Program-made: the position numbers and the translations under genes
Notes under the pieces: model-generated
Databases searched by the model: none
Told to the model about the DNA's origin: nothing
Seen by the model: only the letters and a program-made list of their open reading frames with translations
In this document: one piece after another, positions 1 to 7,284 of the stretch
Position numbering within the stretch: the first letter of the stretch is position 1
Layout of the letters: each line of letters opens with the position of its first letter
From: Streptomyces sp. NBC_01268
GTDB taxonomy: Bacteria > Actinomycetota > Actinomycetes > Streptomycetales > Streptomycetaceae
Assembly (NCBI RefSeq): GCF_036240795.1
Contig: NZ_CP108454.1
Location: 3,038,001-3,102,000, forward strand
Direction of reading: 5' to 3'
DNA: 64,000 bases

Positions 1-169
1 GGTCGGTGGTGATCGCGAGGACCGGCGCGAGTCCGGCGGCCCGGCGCTCGGCGTTGGAGAACGCCCGGTCCCTGGCCATCTCCTTGACGACCAGGCCGAG
101 CGGCACGGCGAACGCGACGACGACCATGGCGGTGACGGCGAGCGACACCTTGACCAGTGCCCATCTCAC
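1..169 (-). CDS. Sensor histidine kinase, N-terminal fragment (runs off the window)
   Basis: Only the first 56 residues lie in the window. The chosen GTG start overlaps the TGA of the upstream response regulator in a GTGA tetranucleotide, which implies translational coupling and a two-component operon. The visible part begins VRWALVKVSLAVTAM and continues as one hydrophobic segment over about residues 4-28, followed by KEMARDRAFSNAERRAAG. This is the usual first membrane helix and start of the extracytoplasmic sensor region of an OmpR-partner kinase. No catalytic part is visible, so kinase identity rests on this start and on the coupled regulator. Confidence 0.75.
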   Translation of the reverse strand, partial: MRWALVKVSLAVTAMVVVAFAVPLGLVVKEMARDRAFSNAERRAAGLAPVLAITTD

Positions 170-876
170 GGCAGCGGCTCCAGCGGCGGTTCCAGCTTCA
201 CGCCCACCCCGCGCAGGGTGTGCAGATAGCGGGGCCGGGCGGCCGTTTCACCCAACTTACGTCGTAGCCATGACAAATGTACGTCAATGGTCTGATCGTC
301 CCCGTAGGACTGCTGCCACACCTCCGCCAGCAGCTCCTTGCGTGGCACGACCACCCCCGGGCGGCCGGCCAGGAAGGCGAGCAGGTCGAACTCCCGCCGG
401 GTCAGGTCGAGCGGGGTGCCGTCCAGGGCCGCCTGGCGGCGCAGCGGGTCGATGGCGAGCCCGCCGACCCGGATCTCCCGCGGGGGCGGCACCTCGCCCG
501 CCGAGGACCGGGCCCGGCGCAGCACCGCCGCCATCCGGGCGGACAGGTGCTCCACGGAGAAGGGCTTGGTCAGGTAGTCGTCCGCGCCGTCGTTGAGCAG
601 CCGGACGATCTCCGCCTCGTCGTCGCGCGCGGTCGCGATGATCACCGGTACGTCGGTGATGCCGCGCAGCATCTTCAGCGCCTCGGACCCGTCCAGATCG
701 GGCAGTCCGAGGTCGAGGATGACCACGTCGAAACGGAAATGGGCGACCTCGCGCAGCGCCTCCAGGGCCGTGCCGACGCTGCGCACCAGGTGCGACGCCT
801 CGGTCAGATGCCGGATGAGGGCGGAGCGCACGAACTGGTCGTCCTCGACCACGAGCACACTTGCCATGGCCCGCAC
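166..876 (-). CDS. OmpR/PhoB-family response regulator
   Basis: DNA-binding response regulator of 236 residues. The receiver occupies about residues 5-120, with the acidic pair in VVEDD and the phosphoacceptor Asp55 in VVILD. A linker follows, then a winged-helix domain at about 135-230 (LTRREFDLLAFLAGRPG, the recognition-helix region SYGDDQTIDVHLSWLRRKL, and the wing RYLHTLRGVG). It is translationally coupled to the downstream kinase. Two starts are possible: GTG at 876 or the in-frame ATG at 867, which gives MASVLVVEDD. The second matches most homologues, but neither has a clear ribosome binding site. The promoter must lie in the about 25 bp between this start and the divergent gene at 902, so the two probably share control. 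Confidence 0.92.
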   Translation of the reverse strand: MRAMASVLVVEDDQFVRSALIRHLTEASHLVRSVGTALEALREVAHFRFDVVILDLGLPDLDGSEALKMLRGITDVPVIIATARDDEAEIVRLLNDGADDYLTKPFSVEHLSARMAAVLRRARSSAGEVPPPREIRVGGLAIDPLRRQAALDGTPLDLTRREFDLLAFLAGRPGVVVPRKELLAEVWQQSYGDDQTIDVHLSWLRRKLGETAARPRYLHTLRGVGVKLEPPLEPLP

Positions 877-901
877 CGTACGCCATCCGGGGGATGGCAG
901 T

Positions 902-1498
902 ATGAGCCGGATGCGAAGAGGTCTGGTTCACGCGCTGGCGTGGTCGCTCGCCACGGGCGGCGCGGTCACGCTCTCCTGGTGGGGCGTGCACACGGTGCTC
1001 GCCGGCACGGTCTACGACCCGCCGCGCGCCCTGCCGATCCCGACCGGTGTCAGCACGGCCGGCGGCTCCGACCCGCTCGCCTCCTCGACGCGCACCACCG
1101 GCTCCCCCACCACGCCCCCGCCGGCACCCCCGGCCACCTCCCGGCCGCCGTCCTCGCCGGCCACGCCCCCGTCGCACCGCCCCACCAGCCCGAGGACCGC
1201 GACGAGCGCCCCCGGTGGCACGGGCGGGACGAGCGGCGCGTCGGGCTCGGGCGGCGGCGCCGGGAGCACGGGGAACGTGAAGAGCTACGGCACCGACGGC
1301 GGCCGGGCCGTCTTCGACATCGGTGCGTCCTCGGCCGAGCTGGTCAACGCGACCCCCGAGTCGGGCTGGCAGATGCAGGTGTGGAAGCAGACGACGTGGA
1401 TCCGGGTCACCTTCACCAAGGACGGCCGGGAGATCTCGGTCTTCTGCCTCTGGCACGACACCGCGCCCCGCGTGGAGATCGAGGAACGCGCCACCTAG
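902..1498 (+). CDS. Membrane-anchored or secreted protein with Pro/Thr/Ser linker
   Basis: Protein of 198 residues with no family I recognise. The N-terminus (MSRMRRGLVHALAWSLATG) has a basic start and a hydrophobic stretch to about residue 35, so it is a signal peptide or anchor. Residues about 50-120 are a low-complexity Pro/Thr/Ser/Gly linker, and about 125-198 form a compact domain with several Trp and one Cys (WQMQVWKQTTWIRVTF). It is divergent from the two-component genes, so it may be their target or an accessory sensor. Its TAG stop lies inside the left terminal repeat of the palindromic element that starts at 1494. ATG 902 and ATG 911 are both possible starts. Confidence 0.75.
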   Translation: MSRMRRGLVHALAWSLATGGAVTLSWWGVHTVLAGTVYDPPRALPIPTGVSTAGGSDPLASSTRTTGSPTTPPPAPPATSRPPSSPATPPSHRPTSPRTATSAPGGTGGTSGASGSGGGAGSTGNVKSYGTDGGRAVFDIGASSAELVNATPESGWQMQVWKQTTWIRVTFTKDGREISVFCLWHDTAPRVEIEERAT

Positions 1499-1674
1499 GG
1501 CCTGTCGTCACACTCCCGTCGTCGCCCGAAGGGCGGCCCCGCGGCGTCTGCTGCGTGCTCTCGGCGTGCCGGGTGGAAGCCCTCGTACTGGACGTACTCG
1601 GACTTTCACCCGGTGCGGCGAGAGCACGTGCCAGGCGTCGCGGGGCAGGCGGGAGTTTGACGACAGGCCCTAGG
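1494..1674. repeat. 181-bp near-palindromic dispersed element, copy 1
   Basis: The ends are 25-bp inverted repeats (1494-1518 and 1650-1674, one mismatch) beginning CCTAGGGCCTGTCGTC. The inner parts also pair (for example CGTGCTCTCG near 1553 with CGAGAGCACG near 1619), so almost the whole element can fold into one hairpin. A small extra stem, CGCCC-GAA-GGGCG, sits on one side. A second copy at 39919-40099 has the same length and differs at three positions. Here it lies between two convergent genes and could end transcription from both sides. The CTAG of its left end is the stop codon of the upstream gene. Confidence 0.9.
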
Positions 1675-1701
1675 GCGCCCTGGGGCGGTGGCCCCGAGGC
1701 C

Positions 1702-2577
1702 TCAGCGGAAGACGGACGCGGGCGGTACGGGCGAGGGCTTGGCGCTCGCGTCGGTGACCGGTGCGGCGCCGCCGGCGAAGTCGACGAGCGCCCGTCCGTG
1801 TTCGACCCGCCCGGGGTGCGGGTCGGTCGCGACCCGCCGGGTCAACTCGGCCACCGGCAGCTCCTGGTCGGAGGCGAGCAGCACGGCGTTGCCGAAGCGG
1901 CGGCCCCGCAGCACGGTCGGGTCCGCGGTGAGGGCGAGCTCGGGGAAGACGGTGGCGGCGGTCGCGACCTGGCCGCGCAGATGGGCCAGCGGCGGGCCGT
2001 CGGCGAGGTTGGCCGCGTAGAAGCCGCCGGGCCGCAGCACCCGCCGCACCTCGGCCAGGAACTCCGTACTGGTCAGATGCGCGGGCGTACGGGCCCCGCT
2101 GAACACGTCGGCGATGATCAGGTCCGCCCAGCCGTCCTGCACCTTGCCGAGCCCGGCCCGGGCGTCGGTGGAGCGGACCCGTATCCGGGCGGTGGTGTCG
2201 AGCGGCAGCTCACGGCGGACCAGCTGCACGAGGGGCCCGTCGAGCTCCACTATCTGCTGGGTGGAGCGGGGCCGGGTGGCCGCGATGTACCGGGCCAGGG
2301 TGAAGGCTCCGCCGCCGAGGTGCACGACCTGGACCGGCCGGTTCGGCGGGGCGACGAGATCCGCGATGTGCCCGAGGCGCCGCTGGTACTCGAAGGTGAG
2401 GTGCGCGGGATCGTCGAGGTCGACGTGCGACTGCGGGGCGCCGTCTATCAGCAGCGTCCAGCCGCGGGGCCGCTCCCGGTCGGGTATGAGTTCGGCGAGC
2501 CCGCCGTCGACGGTCTCGACGACGGCGACGGCCGCTGCCGCCCGTTCCCGCTGCTTGTTCCTGGCCACGTGCCCCAT
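1702..2577 (-). CDS. Spermidine-synthase-like protein (spermine/spermidine synthase fold)
   Basis: Protein of 291 residues with the Rossmann-like fold of polyamine aminopropyltransferases. Visible hallmarks are the glycine-rich VVHLGGGAFTLARYIA, the acidic QQIVELDGPLVQL that would hold the nucleoside ribose, and DGWADLIIADVFSG. This matches the soluble spermidine-synthase-domain proteins common in actinomycetes, many of which are not proven to make spermidine. No membrane segments are present, so it is not the MFS-fused type. I chose the ATG giving MGHVARNKQRER; the next codons include an alternative GTG (VARNKQ). It stands alone, convergent with the anchored protein, with the palindromic element between them. 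Confidence 0.82.
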   Translation of the reverse strand: MGHVARNKQRERAAAAVAVVETVDGGLAELIPDRERPRGWTLLIDGAPQSHVDLDDPAHLTFEYQRRLGHIADLVAPPNRPVQVVHLGGGAFTLARYIAATRPRSTQQIVELDGPLVQLVRRELPLDTTARIRVRSTDARAGLGKVQDGWADLIIADVFSGARTPAHLTSTEFLAEVRRVLRPGGFYAANLADGPPLAHLRGQVATAATVFPELALTADPTVLRGRRFGNAVLLASDQELPVAELTRRVATDPHPGRVEHGRALVDFAGGAAPVTDASAKPSPVPPASVFR

Positions 2578-2633
2578 TATCGGCGCAGCCGGCCGGGCAC
2601 CGCCCGACGAGCCCCGAGGGGGCCCGCTGCGGC

Positions 2634-3071
2634 TCAGCGGCAGCCGTCCGCCGCCTCGATCAGCCGGGCCGCCTGGCCGAGCGCCTCGCGGAGCATCGCC
2701 GGGTCGGTGACCTCGCCGCTGTCGCCGGGCGGCAGCAGCCAGTCCGCGGGGCGGGGGGTGACGCCGTCCGGGCCGGGCAGCTCCGGCAGCTCCGGCAGGC
2801 GCAGCCCCCGGCCGAGGGTCTCGGTACACGCGCTGCCCGGCATGTCCCAGCCCGCCGCCGTCCCCGGCGGGACCAGGAAGCCGAGCGTGTCGCAGGCGCC
2901 GTCGTGCAGTACCGGGCCGACGGCGGGAGCGCCGCCACGGCGCAGGATGTCCACGGCCTCCAGGCCCTGCCGGGCGGGCACGGTGACCAGGTCGCAGGGC
3001 TCGGCCGGGGACGCGCTCGCGTCCGGCGTGGGCGCGTGCATCGCGGTGGACTGTGATGCGGTCTCCGCCAT
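2634..3071 (-). CDS. Conserved small protein, partner of the divergent TPR-XRE regulator
   Basis: Protein of 145 residues with a strong ribosome binding site (AGGAGGGG, 3076-3083) before ATG 3071. There are no membrane segments. The core AVGPVLHDGACDTLGFLVPPGTAAGW resembles in layout the GPVATHRGRMLLFAAPGTAQ segment of the primase/polymerase-like protein at 10880-11509, so both may derive from the same N-terminal prim-pol-like fold; this is inference only. Three cysteines are present in the core. The gene is divergent from the XRE regulator at 3297, with a perfect inverted repeat in the shared promoter, so the pair is probably co-regulated. Function unknown. Confidence 0.75.
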   Translation of the reverse strand: MAETASQSTAMHAPTPDASASPAEPCDLVTVPARQGLEAVDILRRGGAPAVGPVLHDGACDTLGFLVPPGTAAGWDMPGSACTETLGRGLRLPELPELPGPDGVTPRPADWLLPPGDSGEVTDPAMLREALGQAARLIEAADGCR

Positions 3072-3087
3072 GGGACCCCTCCTCACT

Positions 3088-3120
3088 CCATGTGGAGACA
3101 CGTTCCGTCTCTCCACATGG
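3088..3120. promoter_or_regulatory. Inverted-repeat operator candidate between divergent genes
   Basis: Perfect 11-bp arms CCATGTGGAGA and TCTCCACATGG are separated by 11 bp, giving 22-bp half-site spacing (two helical turns). The site lies 17 bp upstream of the small gene start (3071) and 177 bp upstream of the XRE regulator (3297). Geometry and position fit a dimeric regulator, most simply the divergent XRE protein itself. A stem-loop role in the small gene's leader is the alternative. Confidence 0.6.
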
Positions 3121-3296
3121 TTCAACGCCCGTGGACGTCAACGGCTACGGCGGCACGCCGCCGCAAAGGATGGCAGTTCATGGCAGATCGCAGGCGAGAT
3201 ATCCGATTTGTTTGCAAACCCTGCGTGCGCACCCGGTCACAGCAGGTACGTTCTTGCCCCGCCGGACCACCGGCAGCACCAGGAGAGGGCTCGGCC

Positions 3297-4586
3297 ATGG
3301 CGTTGTCACGGGCAGTTCCCAATCTCGCCTTCCGCAGACTCCGCGGCCGGCACTCGCCGGGGGAGTTCGCCGCGACGGTCCGCCGGGCCGCGCGGGAGAT
3401 CGGCGAGCAGGTCGCATGCGACGCCCGCTACATCGGGCGCGTGGAGGCGGGCGAGATCCGCTGCCCCAACTACGCGTACGAGCGGGTGTTCCTGCACATG
3501 TTCCCCGGACTGAGCCTGGCGGACCTGGGGTTCTCGGCGCGGGAGGCCGTTCGCGGCCGGCGGCCGGCCGTCCCGGCCGGGGCACCGCCACCACCCCCCG
3601 CCATCACCACCCGGAACGATGAGGAGAGCGACGTGCTGCGTCGCGCATTCATGACCGGCGGCACCGCCACCGTGGCGGCCGCCTCGCTGGGACTCGGCGG
3701 CACCGCCGTCGCCATCCCCGCCCCCCGTGGCGTCCACCGTGTCGGCGACGCCGAGGTACGCGCCGTCGAGGACGCCGTGCGCCAGATCCGCCTGCTCGAC
3801 GACCGGCACGGCGCCGACGGCCTCTACCAGCGGGCCACCCAGCCGCTCCGTACCGCCTACGCCCTGCTGGACGCGGGCGTCAGCGCCCGCCGCTCCACCG
3901 CCGACCGGCTGCACAACGGCGCCGGCGAGCTGGCCCTCTCCGTCGGCTGGCTCGCCCACGACTCCGGCCGGCTCGACGACGCCCGCTCCCACTACGCCGA
4001 GGCCCTCGCCACCGCCCGGGTCGCCGGGGACTCCGCCCTGGAGGCGCACGCCTTCTGCAACACCTCGTTCCTGGCCCGGGACGCCGGCCGGTACCGGGAG
4101 GCGGTACGGGCCGCCCAGGCCGGGCTGCGGGCCGCGCAGCCGCTCGCCTCGGCCCGGCTGCTGACCCTGCTGACCCTGCGGGAGGCCGGGGCGTGGGCCG
4201 GGCTCGGCGAGCGCGCCGCCTGCGTCCAGGCCCTCGGCCGCGCCCACGACCTGTTCGCGCGGGGCCCCGGCGACAGCGACCCGGAGTGGATGTCCTTCTT
4301 CGGCGAGCCCGAGCTGGAGGCGCTGGAGGCCCAGTGCTGGTCGATGCTGGGCGACTGGTCCCGCGCGGCCCGGCACGCCCATCGGGCGACCGTGCTGCAG
4401 AACCCGCACTTCGCCCGCAACCTCGCCCTCTACCGGGCCCAGCTCGCCGGCAACCTCGCCCGCGCGGGCCGCCCCGAGGAGGCCGCGGCCCAGGTGCAGC
4501 GGGTGGTGGACTCCCTGGACGGCGTCGACTCCGCCCGGATCCGCACCCTGCTCGCGGAGACCCGCCGGGTCCTCGCCGCCTACTGA
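3297..4586 (+). CDS. XRE-type regulator with TPR-like C-terminal domain
   Basis: Protein of 429 residues. About residues 10-70 carry a helix-turn-helix with the VRRAAREIGEQVACDARYIGRVE pattern, where GRVEAGEIRCPN is the recognition region. After a Pro-rich linker, LRRAFMTGGTATVAAA (about 115-140) is the remnant-signal-like segment usual in this Streptomyces family. Residues about 160-429 are Ala/Leu-rich helical pairs of TPR type. Such proteins act as intracellular regulators of development and antibiotic production. I note likeness to that broad group but do not assign a named member. ATG 3297 follows AGGAGAGG at a good distance. It is divergent from the small gene at 2634-3071. Confidence 0.85.
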   Translation: MALSRAVPNLAFRRLRGRHSPGEFAATVRRAAREIGEQVACDARYIGRVEAGEIRCPNYAYERVFLHMFPGLSLADLGFSAREAVRGRRPAVPAGAPPPPPAITTRNDEESDVLRRAFMTGGTATVAAASLGLGGTAVAIPAPRGVHRVGDAEVRAVEDAVRQIRLLDDRHGADGLYQRATQPLRTAYALLDAGVSARRSTADRLHNGAGELALSVGWLAHDSGRLDDARSHYAEALATARVAGDSALEAHAFCNTSFLARDAGRYREAVRAAQAGLRAAQPLASARLLTLLTLREAGAWAGLGERAACVQALGRAHDLFARGPGDSDPEWMSFFGEPELEALEAQCWSMLGDWSRAARHAHRATVLQNPHFARNLALYRAQLAGNLARAGRPEEAAAQVQRVVDSLDGVDSARIRTLLAETRRVLAAY

Positions 4587-4623
4587 CGTCCGCCGGGCGC
4601 CGTGGGCGCGGGGCGCCGACCGC

Positions 4624-5217
4624 CTACTCCAGGTGCCCGGTGTCGTTCCAGCGCTCGATCGCGGGCGCCCCGTACGCCCAGCCGAGGACGGACAGGCTGG
4701 TCGGGTCGAGGCGGATGCACGAGGCGAAGGAGACGTCCTCCCCCAGCCAGCGCGCGCCGATCGACCGCAGGATGTGCCCGTGCGCGAAGACCAGCACGTC
4801 GCGGTCGGCCGAACGGGCCCACTCCACGATCCGGTCGGCCCGCGCGGACAGCTCCGCCAGCGTCTCGCCGTCCGGGACCGCGTCGCGCCAGATGAACCAG
4901 CCCGGCCGGACGGCCTGGATCTCGGCCGGGGTCATCCCCTCGTAGGCGCCGTAGTCCCACTCCATGAGCGCGTCCCAGTTCTCCGCGCGCTCACCGAACC
5001 CGGCGAGGTCGCAGGTCTCCCGCGCCCGCACCAGCGGGCTGGTGCGCACCTCGACCCCGTCGAGCCCGGCCCACGGGCCGCGGCTCAGCCGCTCGCCGAG
5101 CAGCTTGGCCCCGCGCCGGCCCTCGTCGAGCAGGGGGATGTCGGTCCTGCCGGTGTGCCGGCCCAGCAGCGACCATTCGGTCTGGCCGTGCCGGGCGAGC
5201 AGGATGCGCGGTGCCAT
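4624..5217 (-). CDS. Histidine phosphatase family protein (phosphoglycerate-mutase fold)
   Basis: Protein of 197 residues. The catalytic [11 protein letters not shown] motif is at residues 6-16 (His10 is the phospho-acceptor), with the partner [16 protein letters not shown] and the second catalytic His in [12 protein letters not shown]. The length is normal for the small broad-specificity phosphatases (CobC/YhfR-like), so a role in cobalamin or general phosphate ester hydrolysis cannot be told apart here. A GGAGAG site precedes the ATG. It is convergent with the XRE gene and divergent from the PAP2 gene. Confidence 0.9.
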   Translation of the reverse strand: MAPRILLARHGQTEWSLLGRHTGRTDIPLLDEGRRGAKLLGERLSRGPWAGLDGVEVRTSPLVRARETCDLAGFGERAENWDALMEWDYGAYEGMTPAEIQAVRPGWFIWRDAVPDGETLAELSARADRIVEWARSADRDVLVFAHGHILRSIGARWLGEDVSFASCIRLDPTSLSVLGWAYGAPAIERWNDTGHLE

Positions 5218-5357
5218 GAGGTCTCTCCGGTGGTGTCACGGAACGGGATGGCTTCCATCATCCTCCACGTGAATTCCGGGTGGCCTGCGGGCAACCCCGC
5301 ACCGCCGCCCGGCGTCCTCCCACGATCGGAGCACAAGCGGGGGGAGCGGGGACTCGA

Positions 5358-6239
5358 ATGCGCAGACCACGGTGGTGGGCGGAGCTCGTACTGATCGGGG
5401 CGGTGTACGCGGCGTACTCCTGCGGGCGGTTGCTGGCCCGCGGCGACGTGGACACCGCCGTCGCCCACGGGCTCGCGATCCTGCGGATCGAGCAGAGCCT
5501 GGGGATCGACGCCGAGCATCCGCTCAACCGCCTGTTCACGGCGACGCCCGCGCTCGGCGTCCCCGCCGACTTCGCCTACGCCTCGCTGCACTACCTGGTC
5601 ACCCCGGCCGTGCTGGTCTGGCTGTTCCGGCGCCGGCCCGCGCACTACCGGGCGGCCCGGGCCTGGCTGATGGTCTCCACCCTGCTCGGCCTGATCGGCT
5701 TCACCCTGCTGCCGACCTGCCCGCCCCGGCTGCTCGACGCCGGCCACGGCTTCGTCGACACCATGGCGCAGTTCAGCGCGTACGGCTGGTGGGGCGGGGA
5801 GGCGAGCGCGCCGCGCGGGATGGGCGCGCTCACCAACCAGTACGCGGCGATGCCCAGCCTGCACGTGGGGTGGGCGCTGTGGTGCGGGGTGATGCTGTGG
5901 CGGTACGGGCGGACGCCGCTGTTCAAGGCGCTCGGCGTCGCCTACCCGCTGCTGACCTCGCTCGTGGTCATGGGCACGGCCAACCACTACCTCCTGGACG
6001 CGGTCGCCGGGGCGGCGGTGATGGGGGCGGGGCTGCTGCTCGCCCCGTACGCCACGCGGCTCGCGGACCGGATCGCCGAGCGGGTCCCGGGCCGGGCCCC
6101 GGGTGGGGTGATCGGGGTCGAATCCCCCCGAAACCCCCCGCTTGTCAGTGGCGGATGGGAGACTTCCGCGGGTGAGCACATCCCTCGGCAACGGTCCGCA
6201 GCGACCGGGGCAGACGACCGTTCGACATCAGCTCGCTGA
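5358..6239 (+). CDS. PAP2-superfamily membrane phosphatase / inositolphosphotransferase-like
   Basis: Integral membrane protein of 293 residues with about six hydrophobic segments (for example LVLIGAVYAAYSCGRLLARG, LMVSTLLGLIGFTLLPT and the helix after NHYLLDAVAG). The active-site parts are present: PSLHVGWALW holds Ser-x-x-His of the second motif and NHYLLD the His/Asp of the third. The first motif is poorly defined, as in the bacterial inositol-phosphotransferase branch. It would act on phospholipid or sugar-phosphate head groups in the membrane. I start at ATG 5358 after GGGGA; upstream residues look non-coding. Its last 23 codons overlap the next gene, whose GTG is at 6172. Confidence 0.87.
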   Translation: MRRPRWWAELVLIGAVYAAYSCGRLLARGDVDTAVAHGLAILRIEQSLGIDAEHPLNRLFTATPALGVPADFAYASLHYLVTPAVLVWLFRRRPAHYRAARAWLMVSTLLGLIGFTLLPTCPPRLLDAGHGFVDTMAQFSAYGWWGGEASAPRGMGALTNQYAAMPSLHVGWALWCGVMLWRYGRTPLFKALGVAYPLLTSLVVMGTANHYLLDAVAGAAVMGAGLLLAPYATRLADRIAERVPGRAPGGVIGVESPRNPPLVSGGWETSAGEHIPRQRSAATGADDRSTSAR

Positions 6240-7284
6240 GCTGCGCGGACCGGCCACCGCGCCGCGCCCGCTTGACGCGCGGGCGCTGGCCGCGCTGGCG
6301 GCCAACCCGGGCTGCCGGCGACGTGCGCTGCTCGACGGCGCCGGGGTCGACAAGACGGCACTGGCCGAGAAGCTGGGCTCCCCCTCGGGCTTCGGCCAGT
6401 CGCAGTTCGCGATAGCGCGGGGCAACGCCTTCGAGGCGAAGGTCAAGGCGGACGGCGGGCGGGAGCTGCTGCGGCTGCTCGGCATCGAGGACCCGGCCGA
6501 GGTGGACCTGCCGGACCTGGCTGCGGCCGGGCCGCAGGGCCGGGCGGCGCGGACCGCGCTCGCGCTGCGGGAGGCGACCGGGGCGGGACGCTGGGCGCTG
6601 CTCGACCATCCGATGCTGGCCGTGGAGGTGGCGGGCGCCCCCGTCTACCTGGAGCCGGACGTGGTGGTGGTACACCCCGACGGACGGTGGACGGTCGTGG
6701 AGATCAAGTCCTTCCCGATGGTCGACGGTTCGGCCGACGCGGCGAAGGTGGGCGCCGCGGCCCGCCAGGCCGCGGTCTACGTGCTGGCCCTCGACCGGAT
6801 CGCGGCCGTCACGCAGGGCGCGCGGGTGGCGCACTCGGTGCTGCTGGTCTGCCCGAAGGACTTCTCCAACCTGCCGACGGCCTCCGCGGTCGACGTGCGC
6901 AAGCAGCTGTCGGTGACCCGGCGCCAGTTGGAGCGGCTGACCCGCATCGAGGAGATCGTGGAGGCCCTACCCGAGGGCCTCTCCTTCGACGTCGCGGAGT
7001 GCTCGGCCGAGCAGCTGGCCGACGCGGTGGAGGCCGTGCCGCACGCGTACGCACCGGAGTGCCTGGCCGCCTGCGAGCTGGCCTTCCACTGCAGGGAGCG
7101 GGCCCGGGCCGCGGACGTGGTGGAGGCCCTGGGCCGTTCCGTGCGCGGCGAGCTGGGCGGTCTGACGACGATCGGCGAGGTCCTGGCGGCGGCGCGCGGT
7201 GAGGACGGCGACCCGGACGATCCGACGGTGGCGGCGCTGCGCCGGGCGCAGGCGCTGCGGACGGAGGCGCTGGCATGCCGCTGA
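6172..7284 (+). CDS. RecB-family PD-(D/E)XK nuclease with putative Fe-S cluster
   Basis: Protein of 370 residues. All parts of a RecB-type nuclease are visible: RGNAFE (Glu88, motif I), EPDVVVV (Asp163), and VEIK (Glu177 and Lys179), followed by the helix ARQAAVYVLAL that normally carries the QxxxY element. Cys48 ahead of the nuclease core and Cys297, Cys301 and Cys307 after it match the one-plus-three arrangement that holds a 4Fe-4S cluster in AddB, Dna2 and Cas4 type nucleases. It is the first gene of a three-gene operon; the next gene overlaps by 10 bp. Predicted role: DNA end or flap processing together with the helicase at 8855. Substrate unknown. Confidence 0.83.
   Translation: MSTSLGNGPQRPGQTTVRHQLAELRGPATAPRPLDARALAALAANPGCRRRALLDGAGVDKTALAEKLGSPSGFGQSQFAIARGNAFEAKVKADGGRELLRLLGIEDPAEVDLPDLAAAGPQGRAARTALALREATGAGRWALLDHPMLAVEVAGAPVYLEPDVVVVHPDGRWTVVEIKSFPMVDGSADAAKVGAAARQAAVYVLALDRIAAVTQGARVAHSVLLVCPKDFSNLPTASAVDVRKQLSVTRRQLERLTRIEEIVEALPEGLSFDVAECSAEQLADAVEAVPHAYAPECLAACELAFHCRERARAADVVEALGRSVRGELGGLTTIGEVLAAARGEDGDPDDPTVAALRRAQALRTEALACR

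Noticed and set aside
1494..1674. Short protein-like frames inside the palindromic element (for example reading VEALVLDVLGLSPGAARARA)
   Set aside because: The same peptides appear at both copies because the DNA is repeated; there is no start signal and they follow the hairpin, not codon logic.
277..3513. Very long open frames on the opposite strand of real genes (for example plus strand 277-3513, 36045-37367 and 15396-17063)
   Set aside because: They are complements or shifted frames of well-supported genes. High GC leaves few stops, residue composition is Arg/Ala/Gly/Pro-rich, and there are no domains or ribosome binding sites.
3297..4586. Naming the TPR-XRE regulator as NsdA
   Set aside because: Only the general family layout is shared. 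I cannot confirm orthology from sequence alone.
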